Origin: Blastocystis sp. Blastoise
Lineage: Eukaryota; Sar; Bigyra; Opalinata; Blastocystidae
Direction of reading: 5' to 3'
Assembly: GCA_039096225.1 (NCBI GenBank)
Contig: JBBPEB010000013.1
Coordinates: 461,501 to 525,500, forward strand
Length of the DNA stretch: 64,000 nt
Both the position numbers and the translations under genes were made by a program. Shown piece by piece: positions 1 to 15,902 of the stretch. The stretch's first letter is position 1; each line of letters begins with the position of its first letter. The notes beneath the pieces were generated by a model that saw only the letters and a program-made list of their open reading frames with translations, was not told the DNA's origin and did not search any database.

Positions 1-553
1 TCTTTATTGTCTATACATAAGCATGTACTACTATTCTTGTATTCTCTTCTTAATTCTCTATGTATAGCACTTTCTTTATTATCGTTTCTAATTTATGTTC
101 TTCTAGTGATAGGTATTTCTATATATAATATATATATAATACATATATGTATAAATACTATAATATACATTATGTTTATTATTCATTGCCTATCATTCAT
201 TTTGCTTTCTTCATCTTATGAAGATTATAATATATATTTATAAACATTATTATAACATTACTTTTCTATTTTGAAAGAATAATATTTATTATCATTTATT
301 CTTATAACACTATTGGCTCCATTAGTATATTTTCTATTTTTCATATTATTTTTCTATGTTTCATTACTATTTCTTTATGCAATCATTTATTATCACAAGT
401 TATTCATCGTTTCTTACTATTTCATATAAATACTTAGTTTTTCAATTTTGCTTTTATATACTATTCCAATATGCATTTGTTCGTTGCTATTTTTCTTTTT
501 TTTTAATTTCATTTATTTTCATTTTTGTTTTGTTTTAGTGGTTTCTTTGAAGG
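1..553. other. Intergenic, T-rich, no gene recognised
   Basis: The stretch is AT-rich with a strong T bias on the + strand. Its open frames translate to low-complexity Leu/Ile/Tyr/Phe runs with no recognisable domain. The T bias resembles the 3' flanks of other + strand genes here, so it may be the 3' end of a gene beyond the window edge plus the leader of the next gene. Confidence 0.5.
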
Positions 554-2520
554 ATGAATGGTTCAACTATTAAATATACACTAAAATCACTACGTACACT
601 CTCAACAGTAAGACCTCAACAAATTATTTCAATAGCTCCAATGCTCGATGTCACAACAAGGTATTTTATTTTGTGATTTGATTTATTATATATCTAGATA
701 TCAACGATATGTTATGAGAAAGATCACAAAACATGCAACACTCTATACTGAGATGGTTGTAGACTCAACATTGTTCTATCAGGCTGGTTATAAGCGAGAT
801 CGTCTACTTAAGTATCTTGCTATGCTATCTAGAAATGAATAATTAATCTTTTTTTAGATTTGATCCATGTGAACATCCTGTAGTCTTTCAATTTGGTGGA
901 AATAATCCTCAAGTTTTGTCAGATTTAGCAGTTCATGTTCAGAAAGAAGGCTATGATGAAATTGATATCAATTGTGGATGCCCAAGTCCAAAAGTTGCAG
1001 TAAGTCAAGAATTGATTTGTTTTTTTTTATTATTTATATTATTTGTATTCATTATTGTTTATATGAAATATATATATATAAAGCAATATTTTGATTTTAT
1101 ATAGAAAGGTAGCTTTGGAGTCACATTAATGTTATATCCTCAAATAGTTGCACAGATTGTTAAAGAAATAAAGTCTAAAGTTACAGTTCCTGTGACAGTT
1201 AAATGTAGACTAGGTGTTGATTGTATATATATTTATATTTATATATATAGATAGATATATATTCTTATATTTTTAAAAGAGAATAGTATTCTATTTAAAT
1301 AACAAATATATGTTTATATATCTTTTAGCATGTAATAAATATGAAGATTTATGTAATTTTATTTCAAAAGTACATGACACAGGATGCCATCATTTTATTG
1401 TTCACTGTCGACATTGCTATCTTGATGGTGGAAATGCAAAATATAATCGTCGAGTTCCACAATTAAATTATTTATGGATTTATAGGTATATAGTAGTATT
1501 ATAATAATAGTATTATATATGCTTATTCTTAGTACTATTATATATATATATATAATAGGTTACTTGATGATTTCCCTACTGTGAATTTTACAATTAATGG
1601 AGATATCAATTCTTTAGAAAAAGCAAAAGAACTTTTAGATACGACGAGGTATACATTAGTATAGTTAATTTTATTATACTTATAATATTATTATATATTT
1701 TTTATATTATTATTTTTTATTATTAAACTTGTTATAATAATAATAATGATAATTATATTGATAATATAATAATGACTATGGTTTTAACATTTTGTTATAT
1801 ATATATATATATATATATAGTCCAAAAGGTCGTTATTTGAGTGGAGCCATGATAGGTAGATTAGCAATGAATGATCCTTATGCTCTTCATACAGTTGATT
1901 CTATGTTTTATAATGATAATACACCTATTCCATGCAGAGCACAAATTATTAAAGATTATATTCTTTATATACAACAACTAACACAAAATCCATGTATTTA
2001 TTAATAACAGTTTATTTTTATATTATTTTTTTTTAAATATTATGTGTGTATATAATTTCATTAAAATATATATATATAAATAAGAGTTTTTTTAATATTT
2101 ATTTTAATATATAAAGATATCTTATTTAATTAACAATAAATGTATATATATATATATATATAGCATTTACATCTCCTTCTATATCAATTTTATCACGACC
2201 TATTATTAATCTATTTAAAGGAATTCCTAATGGAAGTATATATAAACAAACATTACAAGGATGCGTATATATATATATTTATATATATTATTATTATTAT
2301 TATTATTAATATAAATATTTCTTTTGATGTTAATAATTAGTATGATAACTATTATATATAGTTTTATGTAAAGAAAATGCCACTATATGATTCTTTATGT
2401 ATGGCTCTTCGTTCTATTCCTCCTTCAATTTTATATAATATGGATGAAAATACGTATAATAAAGAGAAAATACAAGAATATTGTGATTTCTTCAAATTAA
2501 ATTATGAACCTTTTTATTGA
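554..2520 (+). CDS. tRNA-dihydrouridine synthase, DusA type
   Basis: This enzyme family uses FMN and NADPH to reduce uridines in the tRNA D-loop. Nine exons (554-660, 698-811, 858-999, 1105-1222, 1329-1485, 1559-1648, 1821-1993, 2164-2264, 2362-2520) join to 1161 nt, 386 residues, and the reading frame closes exactly. Visible motifs in order are APMLDVT near residue 30, LYTEMV, FQFGGNNP, the flavin-barrel motif NCGCPSPKV, PVTVKCRLGVD, HFIVHCR, TINGDINS and GAMIGRLAM. The family and subtype are clear. The loop that holds the catalytic cysteine in DusA enzymes (FGACLM) reads FGVTLM here, so the usual general-acid Cys is absent. The start is the first ATG in frame; a second ATG lies one codon downstream. 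The first residues are basic and Ser/Thr-rich, so organelle import is possible but unproven. Confidence 0.88.
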
Positions 2521-3714
2521 TCTCTGTTTATTGCTGTATAAAAAAGATTTGTTATCGTTTTATTTGACATACATATATATGCATATTATAATGCTTCTTT
2601 TTAAAAAATATCTATATATAAACATCCTATTATTTAAAAACTTTATTTAATAGTATTAATAATTATATATAAATAATATAGCATCATTGTGGAAATATTG
2701 AATACTGAATAAGAATCTGAGTAGTTTACTATACTTAAAATAAATAAATAAATGAAACAGTAGATGAAATTTATATATAATATCAAACAACAAACAAAAT
2801 GAATATTTAAATACGGAATATGTACTTAAATTACGATCCATATATAAATATATATAGATAATAAAAAACACAAAAAAAGTATATATATATAATTCAAAAT
2901 GATTATAGTATATATAATAGATAGTAAAAAACACGAGAAGCAGGATATATATATGTACAACATAATGAAAGAAATTTTAACAAAAGAAAATACAAAATGT
3001 ATACTTATAAAGAAATTAGAATAATAACTTTATGAGTCTTTGTAGAGAATATAAGTAAACATCCTATATGAAATGAAATAGAAAAAAAATAATCATGAAG
3101 AAATAGGAATATAAGTATAATACTAAGTATATAAAGTATAAAGAAAACAGTGACAAAAAGACATATATATGAAAGAGTACAATTGAAAATAAATGAAAAC
3201 AAAGAAAACAAAGAATATATATATATATATTGAATAATGATAATGACTCTATAGTATACTGACTATAAATGAATAGATTTATATTCCTTAATTAAAAGAA
3301 CAAATAATAAAAAAAAGAATATATATTATATTCCTGTAGAAAAGTAAATAAATTCATAAAAAATAAAAAATAAGAAAAGAATATAAATATAAATAGATTA
3401 CAATCAATATATATTGGACAAATTGAATAGAAAAGAGAAAAGAAAATGTGAACATATATATTGATAGAGAAATAAATAATAATAACTGAAATAATACAGA
3501 CAAGATCAAATAGAAATAGAAAAAAAAAGTGGAATAAAATACATATACATGTGAAAGAAATAATAATATATAACAGATATAATAATTTATAAAAACAGAA
3601 TTATAAATAAAATGATAGTTCGATATATATAGATGAAGATCAAAAATTGAAAACATGTTGAATAAGTAGATATATAAATATATATAATATATATAAATTA
3701 ATATATATAATATA
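2521..3714. other. Intergenic between convergent genes, A-rich on + strand
   Basis: About 1.2 kb between the Dus stop and the kinase stop. The + strand is strongly A-rich from about 2680 to 3660, so the kinase sense strand is T-rich, as seen downstream of almost every gene here. Frames on the minus strand (2656-2934, 3005-3211, 3354-3656) are Phe/Tyr/Ile low complexity and look like translation of the T-rich flank. I see no gene. Confidence 0.55.
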
Positions 3715-4168
3715 TTATAAATTGATACTCATAACATCCATATCGATACCTTCTTTCTTTTCATTCGTACTACTTGCTATTACTATTTTCTTCTCATTAC
3801 TACTTCTATAGGATAAAGCTTGAAAAGAACCAAAAGAAAATTTTGGTGTTTCTTTTTTTGAACTTTTCTTTGTAAATTTAATAAGTTTTTCTAAACGTGC
3901 TTCTATATTTGTTAATGTTGGACGCTTGTTTGGATCTGTTTCACAACATTGTTTATATAATAAATAAAGAGCTATATATATATATATTAGTAGATTTATT
4001 GTATTTTTATTATTATGAATAAACTTGATAATAATCATTAGTAGAATAATAAATATTATTATACATTAAACCATACCTTTTGATACAAAGTTATTTCTCT
4101 ATATATATATATATTCATAAATAATAAATTGCATAATTTAAAAAAATATCAATAGTTTATATTAATAA

Positions 4169-4199
<31 letters not shown>

Positions 4200-5551
4200 A
4201 CAAATAAATAAATAAATATATATATATATATATACATATTTTTCTTGTTCTCCTTCTTGAGGAACTGTCTTTCCTCCACTTATAAGATAATATACTAATA
4301 GACCAAAACTATATATATCTACACGTTCATCATATGTATGAGTACACACTTCTGGGGCTACACTGTAGATATATATATATAATAATAGAGTAATCTGATG
4401 AATAATATATAGAATAATATATAGAATAAGAGGATACGATACTAGGATATAATAATAATATATGTTACAATAAGATATAATAAATAATAAATAAATAATA
4501 TATAATAAATAAATAATAAATAATAAATAAATATTATATAATAAATAAATAAATATATAATAATAAATAAATATATAAATAATAAATAAACATATAAATA
4601 ATAAATAAATAAATAAATAATAAATAATAAATAATAAAAAATAAATAAATAAATAAACATAAATAAATAATAAATAAACAAAATAAATAAACATAAATAA
4701 ATAATAATAATAATAATAATAGTATATATACAAGGAAGGTGTTCCAACATCACTCATGTGTCTTCCCTCTATATCACAATGAAGGGAAAGACCAAAGTCA
4801 CTTAATTTCACTTGACCATCTGCCATTATTAATATATTAGATGGCTATATAGTATAATATAATAATAATAATAATATATATAATATATATAAACAAAAAA
4901 TATTACTATATTTAAATACTTTAATATCTCTATGAATATATGGAGGATCAAAAGAATGCATATATCCAATAGCATGGGCTATACTCTTTAATGTATCTAG
5001 CACATCAATAGCTATAAAGAATAAGTATAATCAGAAATATAACAAAAAAAAACATATTATGATAATAATTATAATATATACGTTGTTGTTTACGAACCCA
5101 ATGCTCTAGATCCATCTCACCTCTTTCCATAATCAAGTAAAAACCGTTATCACTTTCTGCTACAGCATATAACTGAATTATATTAGGATGAGACAAAACT
5201 CTCATAGCATTGATTTCAGAAAGAACAGTTTTATGATTTTTATTTCCCATATTACTATATTTAATCGCTACAGGTTTATTATCATACCATCTAAATACAA
5301 AAAAATAAATTATCATTACTCATCAACTATAATGAATTGAGAAAAAACTCAAAAAATAATCACTATACTACATACCCTTCATAAACATCTCCAAACGCTC
5401 CATGATTAATTAAATCTCCAAAAATAATATCATCCAAAGGAACAATCAAATCTGCTATCACTATATTTGTATTGATATTATTTTCTTAATAAAGAATATA
5501 TATACAGGTTGTATCTGTTTCAATATTTTTTGACATACATGAATTTCCCAT
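3715..5551 (-). CDS. Protein kinase, probably Ser/Thr, TKL-like
   Basis: A complete kinase domain is spread over eight exons. In order: a Gly-rich loop INHGAFGDVYEG, the lysine motif VAIKYSN, hinge YLIMERGEMDLEHW, catalytic loop YIHRDIKPSNIL, the metal motif LSDFGLSLH, activation-segment end GTPSFVAPEV, helix F region DIYSFGLLVYYLI and the last helix motif DPNKRPT. All catalytic residues (VAIK Lys, HRD Asp, DFG Asp) are present. HRDIK followed by Asn points to Ser/Thr specificity. The N-terminus is short and starts MGNSCMSK. Gly2 and Cys5 raise acylation, but residue 6 is Met and does not match the myristoylation consensus well. A small exon of about 22 nt near 4078-4100 joins the APE exon to the C-terminal exon. 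The tail (about 60 residues) is Lys/Ser-rich with no domain. The substrate cannot be told from sequence. Confidence 0.85.
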
Positions 5552-6650
5552 TATAGATTTCTTTTCAAAAACGTAATAATCTTTCTAATTATAAAAAAAG
5601 TGTATTTAAAAAATATAAATAATAGAAAAATTCTTTTCTTTTATAGAAAGAAACTAAATAATAATAAAGTCACACAACAAAATTTGTGCTCTTTTCAGAA
5701 ACTTTTACGAATCTCCAGTAAATTCCAGTGAAGAAACAAAAGAATCATGATTATTTTTCTTGATTCCATTAAAAAACGAATGGCTTAAACCCTTAACTGA
5801 CTTCTTTTTAAAGAGAGACTGTTGGTTTCTCTGGATGTGTGGTCAAGTGACCATTTTCTTTCTTGTTTGTCATTAACCATGAGTATGATGCATCTATTGA
5901 ATTAATATTCACCATTAAAAAGGATAGCCAATGATCACTAATAAAAATAATTGAAAGAAATTTGATTATTTTATTGATTTATGAATTGATTGTTGCGTAG
6001 TTTATATGTTTATAAGTATCTATTCTTTGTTCATTATTCAGTCTCTTTATACAAGTTGAATCTTCTGTATTTAAATTGATTTTACACAAAAATAAAAAAT
6101 GGTGAACAAACAAGCCAAAAGTAACTAACAGAAAACGAAGTATTTTTGAAGGATTTGACTCCTAAATAACTATTGGGTTTGAAATAATGCTAAGAGAGAA
6201 AAATGGTTGTAAAATAGATAAAATGATAAATATGTTATCAATACTTATATTAAATATATTAGAAAGGATTATGAAAAATTATGTTTTTCTAATCTTTTAA
6301 ATATCAATGAATCCTTATGTTTCGTGAAAACAAATTATATACAGAAAGGATAAAAATAAATCAATAAAATAATGAAAAACAAATAAATATATATATATAT
6401 AAAAGGATATGATTATTAAAATAACAAATAATGAAATGAATACAAATAAAAACAGTAAAGAAATAAAACTATTGGGAAAAAAGAGAGTATAGATAGAGAG
6501 AGAAAGAGATTTGATAAAGTAGAATGAAGTATATATGTTTATATGTAGATATATACATAGAAAGAGATTAAGGAAGATAAAGATTAGAATTAGGATAGTG
6601 AGATAAGTAGACCATAAAGTATAATTATATAAAACACAAGTTAGGTATAT
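5552..6650. other. Intergenic, kinase promoter side and ESCRT-III 3' flank
   Basis: About 1.1 kb. The part next to the kinase start (5560-6200) has mixed composition. From about 6300 to 6650 the + strand is A-rich, which is the T-rich sense-strand 3' flank of the minus-strand ESCRT-III gene. No open frame with recognisable content and no tRNA-like fold was seen. Confidence 0.5.
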
Positions 6651-8283
6651 TTATTCAGGAACAGGAATAGCTAGAAAAATATAATTTAATGATAAAAATA
6701 TAATGATATAATGATAATAATAATAATAAAACAATAATATAATGATAATAATAATAATATAATGATATAATGATAACAATAATAATAAAATAATAATATA
6801 ATGATAAAATAATAATAATAAACATATAATAATAATATACTGATAATAAATTAAAATAATAATATAATGATAAAAAACACAATAATAAAAATAATCAATA
6901 TATACCTTCTTCTTCCATATCCATAGGTGGAGGAGGAATAGCATCATTTTCTTCAGTAAGAGAAGTATCCAAAATAGGTTCCATGATTTGATAAGATACT
7001 CTAGAATTAGCCTTAGGATCTTGACGCGCTGTAGAAAGACTAGGTAATTCACTGAGTTCTCCTTCTTCTTCTTCTTCTTGTATAGGATGTTCTAATTCAG
7101 CTACAGGAGGAGTTTCAATAGTTTCTTTAGTAGGAACAGAAGAAGCAATAGGTTGTTTTACAGTACTAGGAACAGAAGGAGCACTAGCAGCTTCTTCAGC
7201 AGCAACTAAACTTTGTAATTGATTAAATTCATCTTCTAATTCACTAGTAAGAGCAGACTCATCAGTAGCATTTGCCATCATCTCATTAATAACCTTTATA
7301 TATATAGAATATTATATATAAAGAAAATAGGTGATAACAATATAGAATATTATATATCAATAAAATAGTTGATAACAATATAGAATATTATATATCAATA
7401 AAATAGTTGATAACAATATAGAATATTATATATCAATAAAATATATGATAACAATATAGAATACTATATATATAAATAAAATATATGATAACAATATAGA
7501 ATACTATATATAAACCAATAAAATAGTAAAAATACATTATCATGTGCCTGCATATCTGATATATCTTCCATAGCTTTTTGAATATCTTCTACTTGAGCCA
7601 TATCCTATATATATAGAAATTTTTTATTATTATATATATGTAATTATTAATATGATAAAAAAATAGATATAATAAATAATAAATAAATATAATAAACATC
7701 AATAAGACATACCTTTTCAATAGCTTGAAGGCAATTTCTTGTTTCTAGAATAGTATTCGTAAATGCCTTTTGATCACGAGCTTCCGCTATCGTATTAAGC
7801 TATATATATATATTTGTAATGTTTTAGAATAAACTTATATAATTGTATTAAAAAAAAATACATTTTCCTCAAGAGCAACTACCTTATTTGCATAATCCTT
7901 TATACGGTCTTCTTCAATTCTATATAATATAAATGCCAAACAAATAGAGTATAACATACACCTTCAATTTAAGATAAAATTTAGCCATTTCCTAAATAAA
8001 TATGTATTTATAATTAAAACAACAATTATTCTTATTAATAAAATAAATAACATACAAGGTTCTTTGCAATGACACATTTCTTACTTTGAGCAAGGTTGTA
8101 ATCTTGAGATTTTTCAGCTCTTTTTCTAAGTGCAGTAAACTTATCCTTAGCTTTAAGAATTTCTAATTCAGCCTTCTCATCAACCATTAACTCTAAATTT
8201 TGTTGAACATTACTTAATTCAATGTTCTGGATCTCTGAGTTCACAGGCTCAGACTCCTTTTCACTTGACATACAAGCACCCAT
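6651..8283 (-). CDS. ESCRT-III (Snf7/CHMP) family protein, CHMP6/Vps20-like
   Basis: ESCRT-III proteins polymerise on endosomal and other membranes to drive budding away from the cytosol. The start is the ATG at 8283. The N-terminus MGACMSSEK fits the N-myristoylation consensus (Gly2, small residue at 3, Ser6) and adds a Cys, as in myristoylated CHMP6/Vps20. A long charged helical region follows (EKAELEILKAKDKFTALRKR, then FYLKLKVIEEDRIKDYANKV, then AIEKDMAQVEDIQKAMEDI), typical of the Snf7 helical core. The tail is acidic and Pro-rich, with a PPPPMDMEEE stretch, and ends IPVPE. Seven exons; one donor needs the second GT of GTGTATG (near 7960) to keep frame. The + strand gene at 8964 is a paralogue with matching intron positions. 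The exact CHMP subtype is uncertain. Confidence 0.75.
7303..7525 (-). repeat. Intronic minisatellite, 38-bp unit, about 5-6 copies
   Basis: Within the intron before the last large exon of the ESCRT-III gene, a unit of about 38 bp containing GATAACAATATAGAATA repeats five to six times with minor drift (ATTATATATCAATAAAATAG becoming ACTATATATA variants). It contributes no coding sequence. Confidence 0.85.
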
Positions 8284-8963
8284 CACGCAAATTAATTAAA
8301 ACAATATTAAAATCGAATGTAGAGTTTTTTTATTTTGGTAAAATGCCATAAATTTTTTAAGCAACAATTCGTCAGTTTCATATATTCCTTTCGAACACTG
8401 AATAATAACTGAAAAGTTTTCACTAAAGACTGTTTTTTTTATTATTTAGTAATTTAGCTGATATCTAGATAAGGTAATTTTGGTTTATTTGAGATGAACA
8501 TAATACGTTCAAAACAGTGAACTAGTGTTCAGATATATTTTGAATTAATCATGTATACAATTATTGTCAGGAATATGCTATTTTATCATTCTTTGCTCTT
8601 TAATATTTATTTTTAATTATTTGAAGCAATTGTTTCATGTTAACAAATAATTTAGATATTTATATAAAATATGTAATTCTATAAAAATCTTCCATATTCA
8701 TGACTTATGTTATAGTTGAAATCCTGTAGTTTACTTAGATTGCATAGAAAAGGATTCTAGGCAACAATGAATGTTTGATGAGTAGTGATAATCACACTTA
8801 CAATATGCTACAACTCTCATTTACATAGGAACTATTATATAAACATTCTTTAAAATGTTTTTTTTAAAAGAACAACGGAAGTAGTAGAGAAAACTGGATG
8901 AATATTTTGATTTCTTTTAATGTTTTTAAATTTTAAAAGAATTGTTTCTAATCAACAAAATAA
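8284..8963. promoter_or_regulatory. Divergent intergenic region between ESCRT-III paralogues
   Basis: 680 bp separate the two outward-facing ATGs at 8283 and 8964, so both promoters must lie here. Composition is mixed AT without long microsatellites. I found no TATA-like or repeated element that I could assign with confidence, and the ATAACCRNGG motif seen upstream of other genes was not obvious here. Confidence 0.5.
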
Positions 8964-10363
8964 ATGAATAAAAGTGGAAAGGTGTCTAAAGGCTTTTCTT
9001 TTTTTCAGAATTCTATTAAGAAAATGAAAACAACGTTGAATCAAGCCATTCAAGAAGTGTTTACTTCATCAAACAAGGACGATAATCAGTCTATTCATTT
9101 ATCAAATGAGGAGAAAGCGGAACTTGAAATCCAAAGATGCAGAGATCGATTTACAAAGTTAAGAAACAGAGCAACAAAAGCAATGAAATATAATAAAGAT
9201 CAAGTCTTGAAACATATTAAAGAGAAAGATATTGTATATATATATAAATATTTTCGTTAATCTTATAGAATTCTGCTTCTTACTTTTTGAAATTGAGCAA
9301 GTATATAGTATATGTTTTTAATAATAGATTGGAATTAGTATAATTTATTTTAATATTTATTTAGAATGGAAGAAGACAAAATAAAAAATTATTCAAAACA
9401 AATTATTCAATTAATGCAAACTGTATTATTTATTCTTTTAATATAACTCATATATATATATTTATTATTTCGATATAAATTATGTTTATCTAAATATGTA
9501 ATTTTGATATAATTCGTATTTATATATATATATATTTATTTATTTATTATTTTAATATAACTCTTATTTATATATATCTATTAATATATAGTTAGATACG
9601 TTGGTTGAAGCAGAAGATCAAAAACTATTTTATGAATCTATAAAAGTGACACATTCTGTTCTTAAATCCTACGAAAAGGTTTGTATTCGTTATTTTTATT
9701 TAAAAAATAAATATAATTATTATATATTTAGGATATGGGTGATATTCAGAAAATACATGATTCTCTTGAAGATATAGAAAATATGAAAGAAAATACTAAA
9801 GTAATTTTATATATTATTAGTTGTAACATATATGTAGAGTAAATAAAAATGATATTTTTGTTAATATATATATATATCTTATCTTACATATACGTTTATA
9901 TATATATATTTTTTATGATCTTGAATTCAATATTATTATTTTTCACTATTATAATATATATATATATATATAGGAGTTTAATGCTTTGTTTGATAGTGTA
10001 TTTGAGAAGGAGGACATGAGTCCAGGTGTAGAAGAAGAATATGAAGAAATACAAAAACAAATGGAACTTGACGAACAAAAGAACAATATCTCTATTCCAC
10101 ATAAAGAAAAAGCTAGTGACAAAGAGAGTATATATTATATAAATCTATAAATTTTGTTGATTCCTAGTATTAATTATAGTATCATTATTCTTCTATAAGA
10201 GACATGTATTCTATACTTATATATATATATAGAGAATCTATGTTGTGAAGATATTCAGAATAATTCAATTAAGAAACAAAAGAAGGATGAATCATCTTTT
10301 ATTCATTTGGACCAATCCGAAGAAATCCAATCGAATTCTCAATCTATAAATACTCAAAATAGT

Positions 10364-10419
<56 letters not shown>

Positions 10420-10933
10420 AAATAAACTATTCTTAAATGATATATTCATATTTTAGAAAACAAAGAGATCTCATCAAATACCATTTCTATATCTGATAAC
10501 AGTATTCTATCTATATTCAGATATTCTTTTAAATATTTAGTTTCTTTTATTTATATCTTTATGTTATTATTATTATTCATATTATTTTTATCTATTATAG
10601 ATAAACATGAAAAATTAGATATAAATGAAGAAACAAAAGAATTATCTGTTATTTCCTCTCCTTCACAAACATCTATTAGTATATGTTTATTATATTATTT
10701 CTTATTTCTTATGATTCTATTATTCCGTATTATATTATTCTATTCTATATATATATACTATATGATTTATATATTTTTTATTATATAATTTGAATGTTTT
10801 AGAAGAAGAGGAATCTAGTGTTTCGTCACCTATAGAAATTCTTCCACAAACAGGTATATATAAATACATATTGTATATAATTGAAAAAAACTATATTTTT
10901 CATATTCATTACTATATAGTTGTTCCTGAATAA
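8964..10933 (+). CDS. ESCRT-III (Snf7-fold) family paralogue
   Basis: This is a divergent duplicate of the minus-strand gene at 6651-8283. Both share EKAELEIQ/EKAELEIL, a Lys/Arg-rich helix (FTKLRNRATKAMKYN versus FTALRKRAEKSQDYN), FLKLSKMEEDKIKNY versus FYLKLKVIEEDRIKDY, LDTLVEAEDQK versus LNTIAEARDQK, EKDMGDIQKIHDSLEDI versus EKDMAQVEDIQKAMEDI, and the same terminal residues VPE. At least four introns fall at the same residue and phase in both. This copy lacks the Met-Gly start (MNKSGKVSKGF), so it should not be myristoylated. Its C-terminal part is broken into several small Ser/Glu-rich exons. A frame through 10510-10610 would add a hydrophobic stretch, but it has a donor (GTATTC) and an acceptor (CTATTATAG) and is better read as intron. 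Confidence 0.7.
10366..10412 (+). repeat. (TA)n microsatellite forming the body of an intron
   Basis: A nearly pure TA run begins at the donor of one intron of the + strand ESCRT-III gene. Several introns in the window are little more than such runs between a GT and an AG. Confidence 0.8.
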
Positions 10934-11647
10934 TTTAAGAATCTAGACTCAATAACTACAACTATATTTATTCATCAGCTATGCTCCATTTTTCATTAGA
11001 TTAATATAATAACTTTTCCATATTCTCTTTTTTAAATGTTTTTTTTACTATTATTTTTTTAACCTTTTGAATGCGTTTTATTGATCCAATTCAATCAAAT
11101 TGCATTGCTTATTTCCATATATTATCTATTTAATTTAACTCTCAATAAAATAATGAAATCTCTTTTTTTCTATTTGAAAAATTAATTATTCAAATAGAAT
11201 AAATAAAGAAAAGCTAATAATATACATTTTATAATAATCCACTAAGCATAGGATACTTTGTAATATAGAAAAAAAAGTATCACTCTAGTCATTACAATAA
11301 TATTTCATATATAGAAAAAATATGTAAGCATAAATCAAATAATCTAAAAGATCAGTGGAAGATTAAATCCTTTAGAGAGAAAATCCAATTATGAAAACTC
11401 ATTTGTTACTATTCTTTTCATAGTTTTTTTGCTATACAGATTTTTTACAAGTATTTTTTTATAGAAATCAATTAAGAAAAATAAATAAACAACTCTACTA
11501 AAGATAATAATTTTAAAAATCGAGACGTTTTTGTCCCTTGGAAAACTTGGTTGACATGACTGAAAAGAAAATAAAAATTGCGATAATTTGTATTTAAGAA
11601 AAATATAATTTTCATTCTGAAACTCATATTAGAAGAGGCATTCATTA
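10934..11647. other. Intergenic between ESCRT-III paralogue and MCM5
   Basis: About 710 bp. The first 300 bp are T-rich, as expected for the 3' flank of the upstream + gene. The rest, before the MCM5 ATG, is A-rich and unstructured. No gene or RNA was recognised. Confidence 0.5.
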
Positions 11648-15079
<3,432 letters not shown>

Positions 15080-15902
15080 ATTATTTAATGCTACTCATTT
15101 TTATGTCTTTTTAACATTTTTTTTTCATTTTTCATCATCATATACTGTTCTTAAAACTTCTATTTGTGTATTTTCTTTTTGTTTTCGTTATCTTCTATAT
15201 ACTAAAGTATTTCTTAACAATTCTGTTTACACCCTCTATATATTAAAATGAATGTTTATTTGTTAAGTCCATAATAAATTAGTTTTCATCTAAAAAAAGT
15301 GTTTATTCAAGTTCGTTTTATAGAAGGAGAGTAATGATAGCATTCATCTAGACTTAAGAATATATACTCATTTAAATATCCGAATAAGAGAACACTAATG
15401 ATCAATTTCATCTCATTAATTTATTTATTTAAAATTAATAAAGCATATATTATACTCTTCTATTGTAGATAAATGTTTCAAACGAACTATATATCCACTC
15501 ATTCGAATTCATTACAAAAAAAAAAGTAACTGATAGAAATTTCTGAGAATTTGCAGTAAATCAAAAAAGAATTGCTAGCAACTTTCTTTATAGAAAAGAA
15601 AATTCTACTTATTTCTAAAAAAATCTAGAAAAAAAGAACTCTTCAAATAATAGTTTTCTATTGGTTAAATTCAAATTGAAAAATATACAGAATACTAGTC
15701 AGAATCCAAAAATTCCCGTGAATAGATAGATTTAAAGAACGAATTGATCTTCTCTCTAGATGTTCATTACCAAATAACTTTTATATTGTATTTGATTATT
15801 TCCTCGCTAATTGTATATTTTTTTGCTATTTTATTGCTTTACTTACGCAATATATATTTTATATTATCAACATAATTAATGATATGAATATTTATATAAA
15901 TT
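15080..15902. other. Intergenic, MCM5 3' flank and cold-shock gene promoter
   Basis: The first 200 bp after the MCM5 stop are T-rich. Closer to the next ATG, an inverted CCAAT (ATTGG at about 15660) and ATTCCCGTGAATA at about 15713 precede the cold-shock-domain gene by 190-245 bp. Both could be promoter elements, but this is inference from single sites. Confidence 0.35.

Noticed and set aside
2656-3656. Three hydrophobic frames that look like membrane proteins
   Set aside because: They are Phe/Tyr/Ile low-complexity translations of the T-rich kinase 3' flank, without motifs or intron logic.
10510-10788. Transmembrane segment in the + strand ESCRT-III paralogue
   Set aside because: The hydrophobic stretches coincide with intron sequence having donor and acceptor sites. 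ESCRT-III proteins lack membrane spans.
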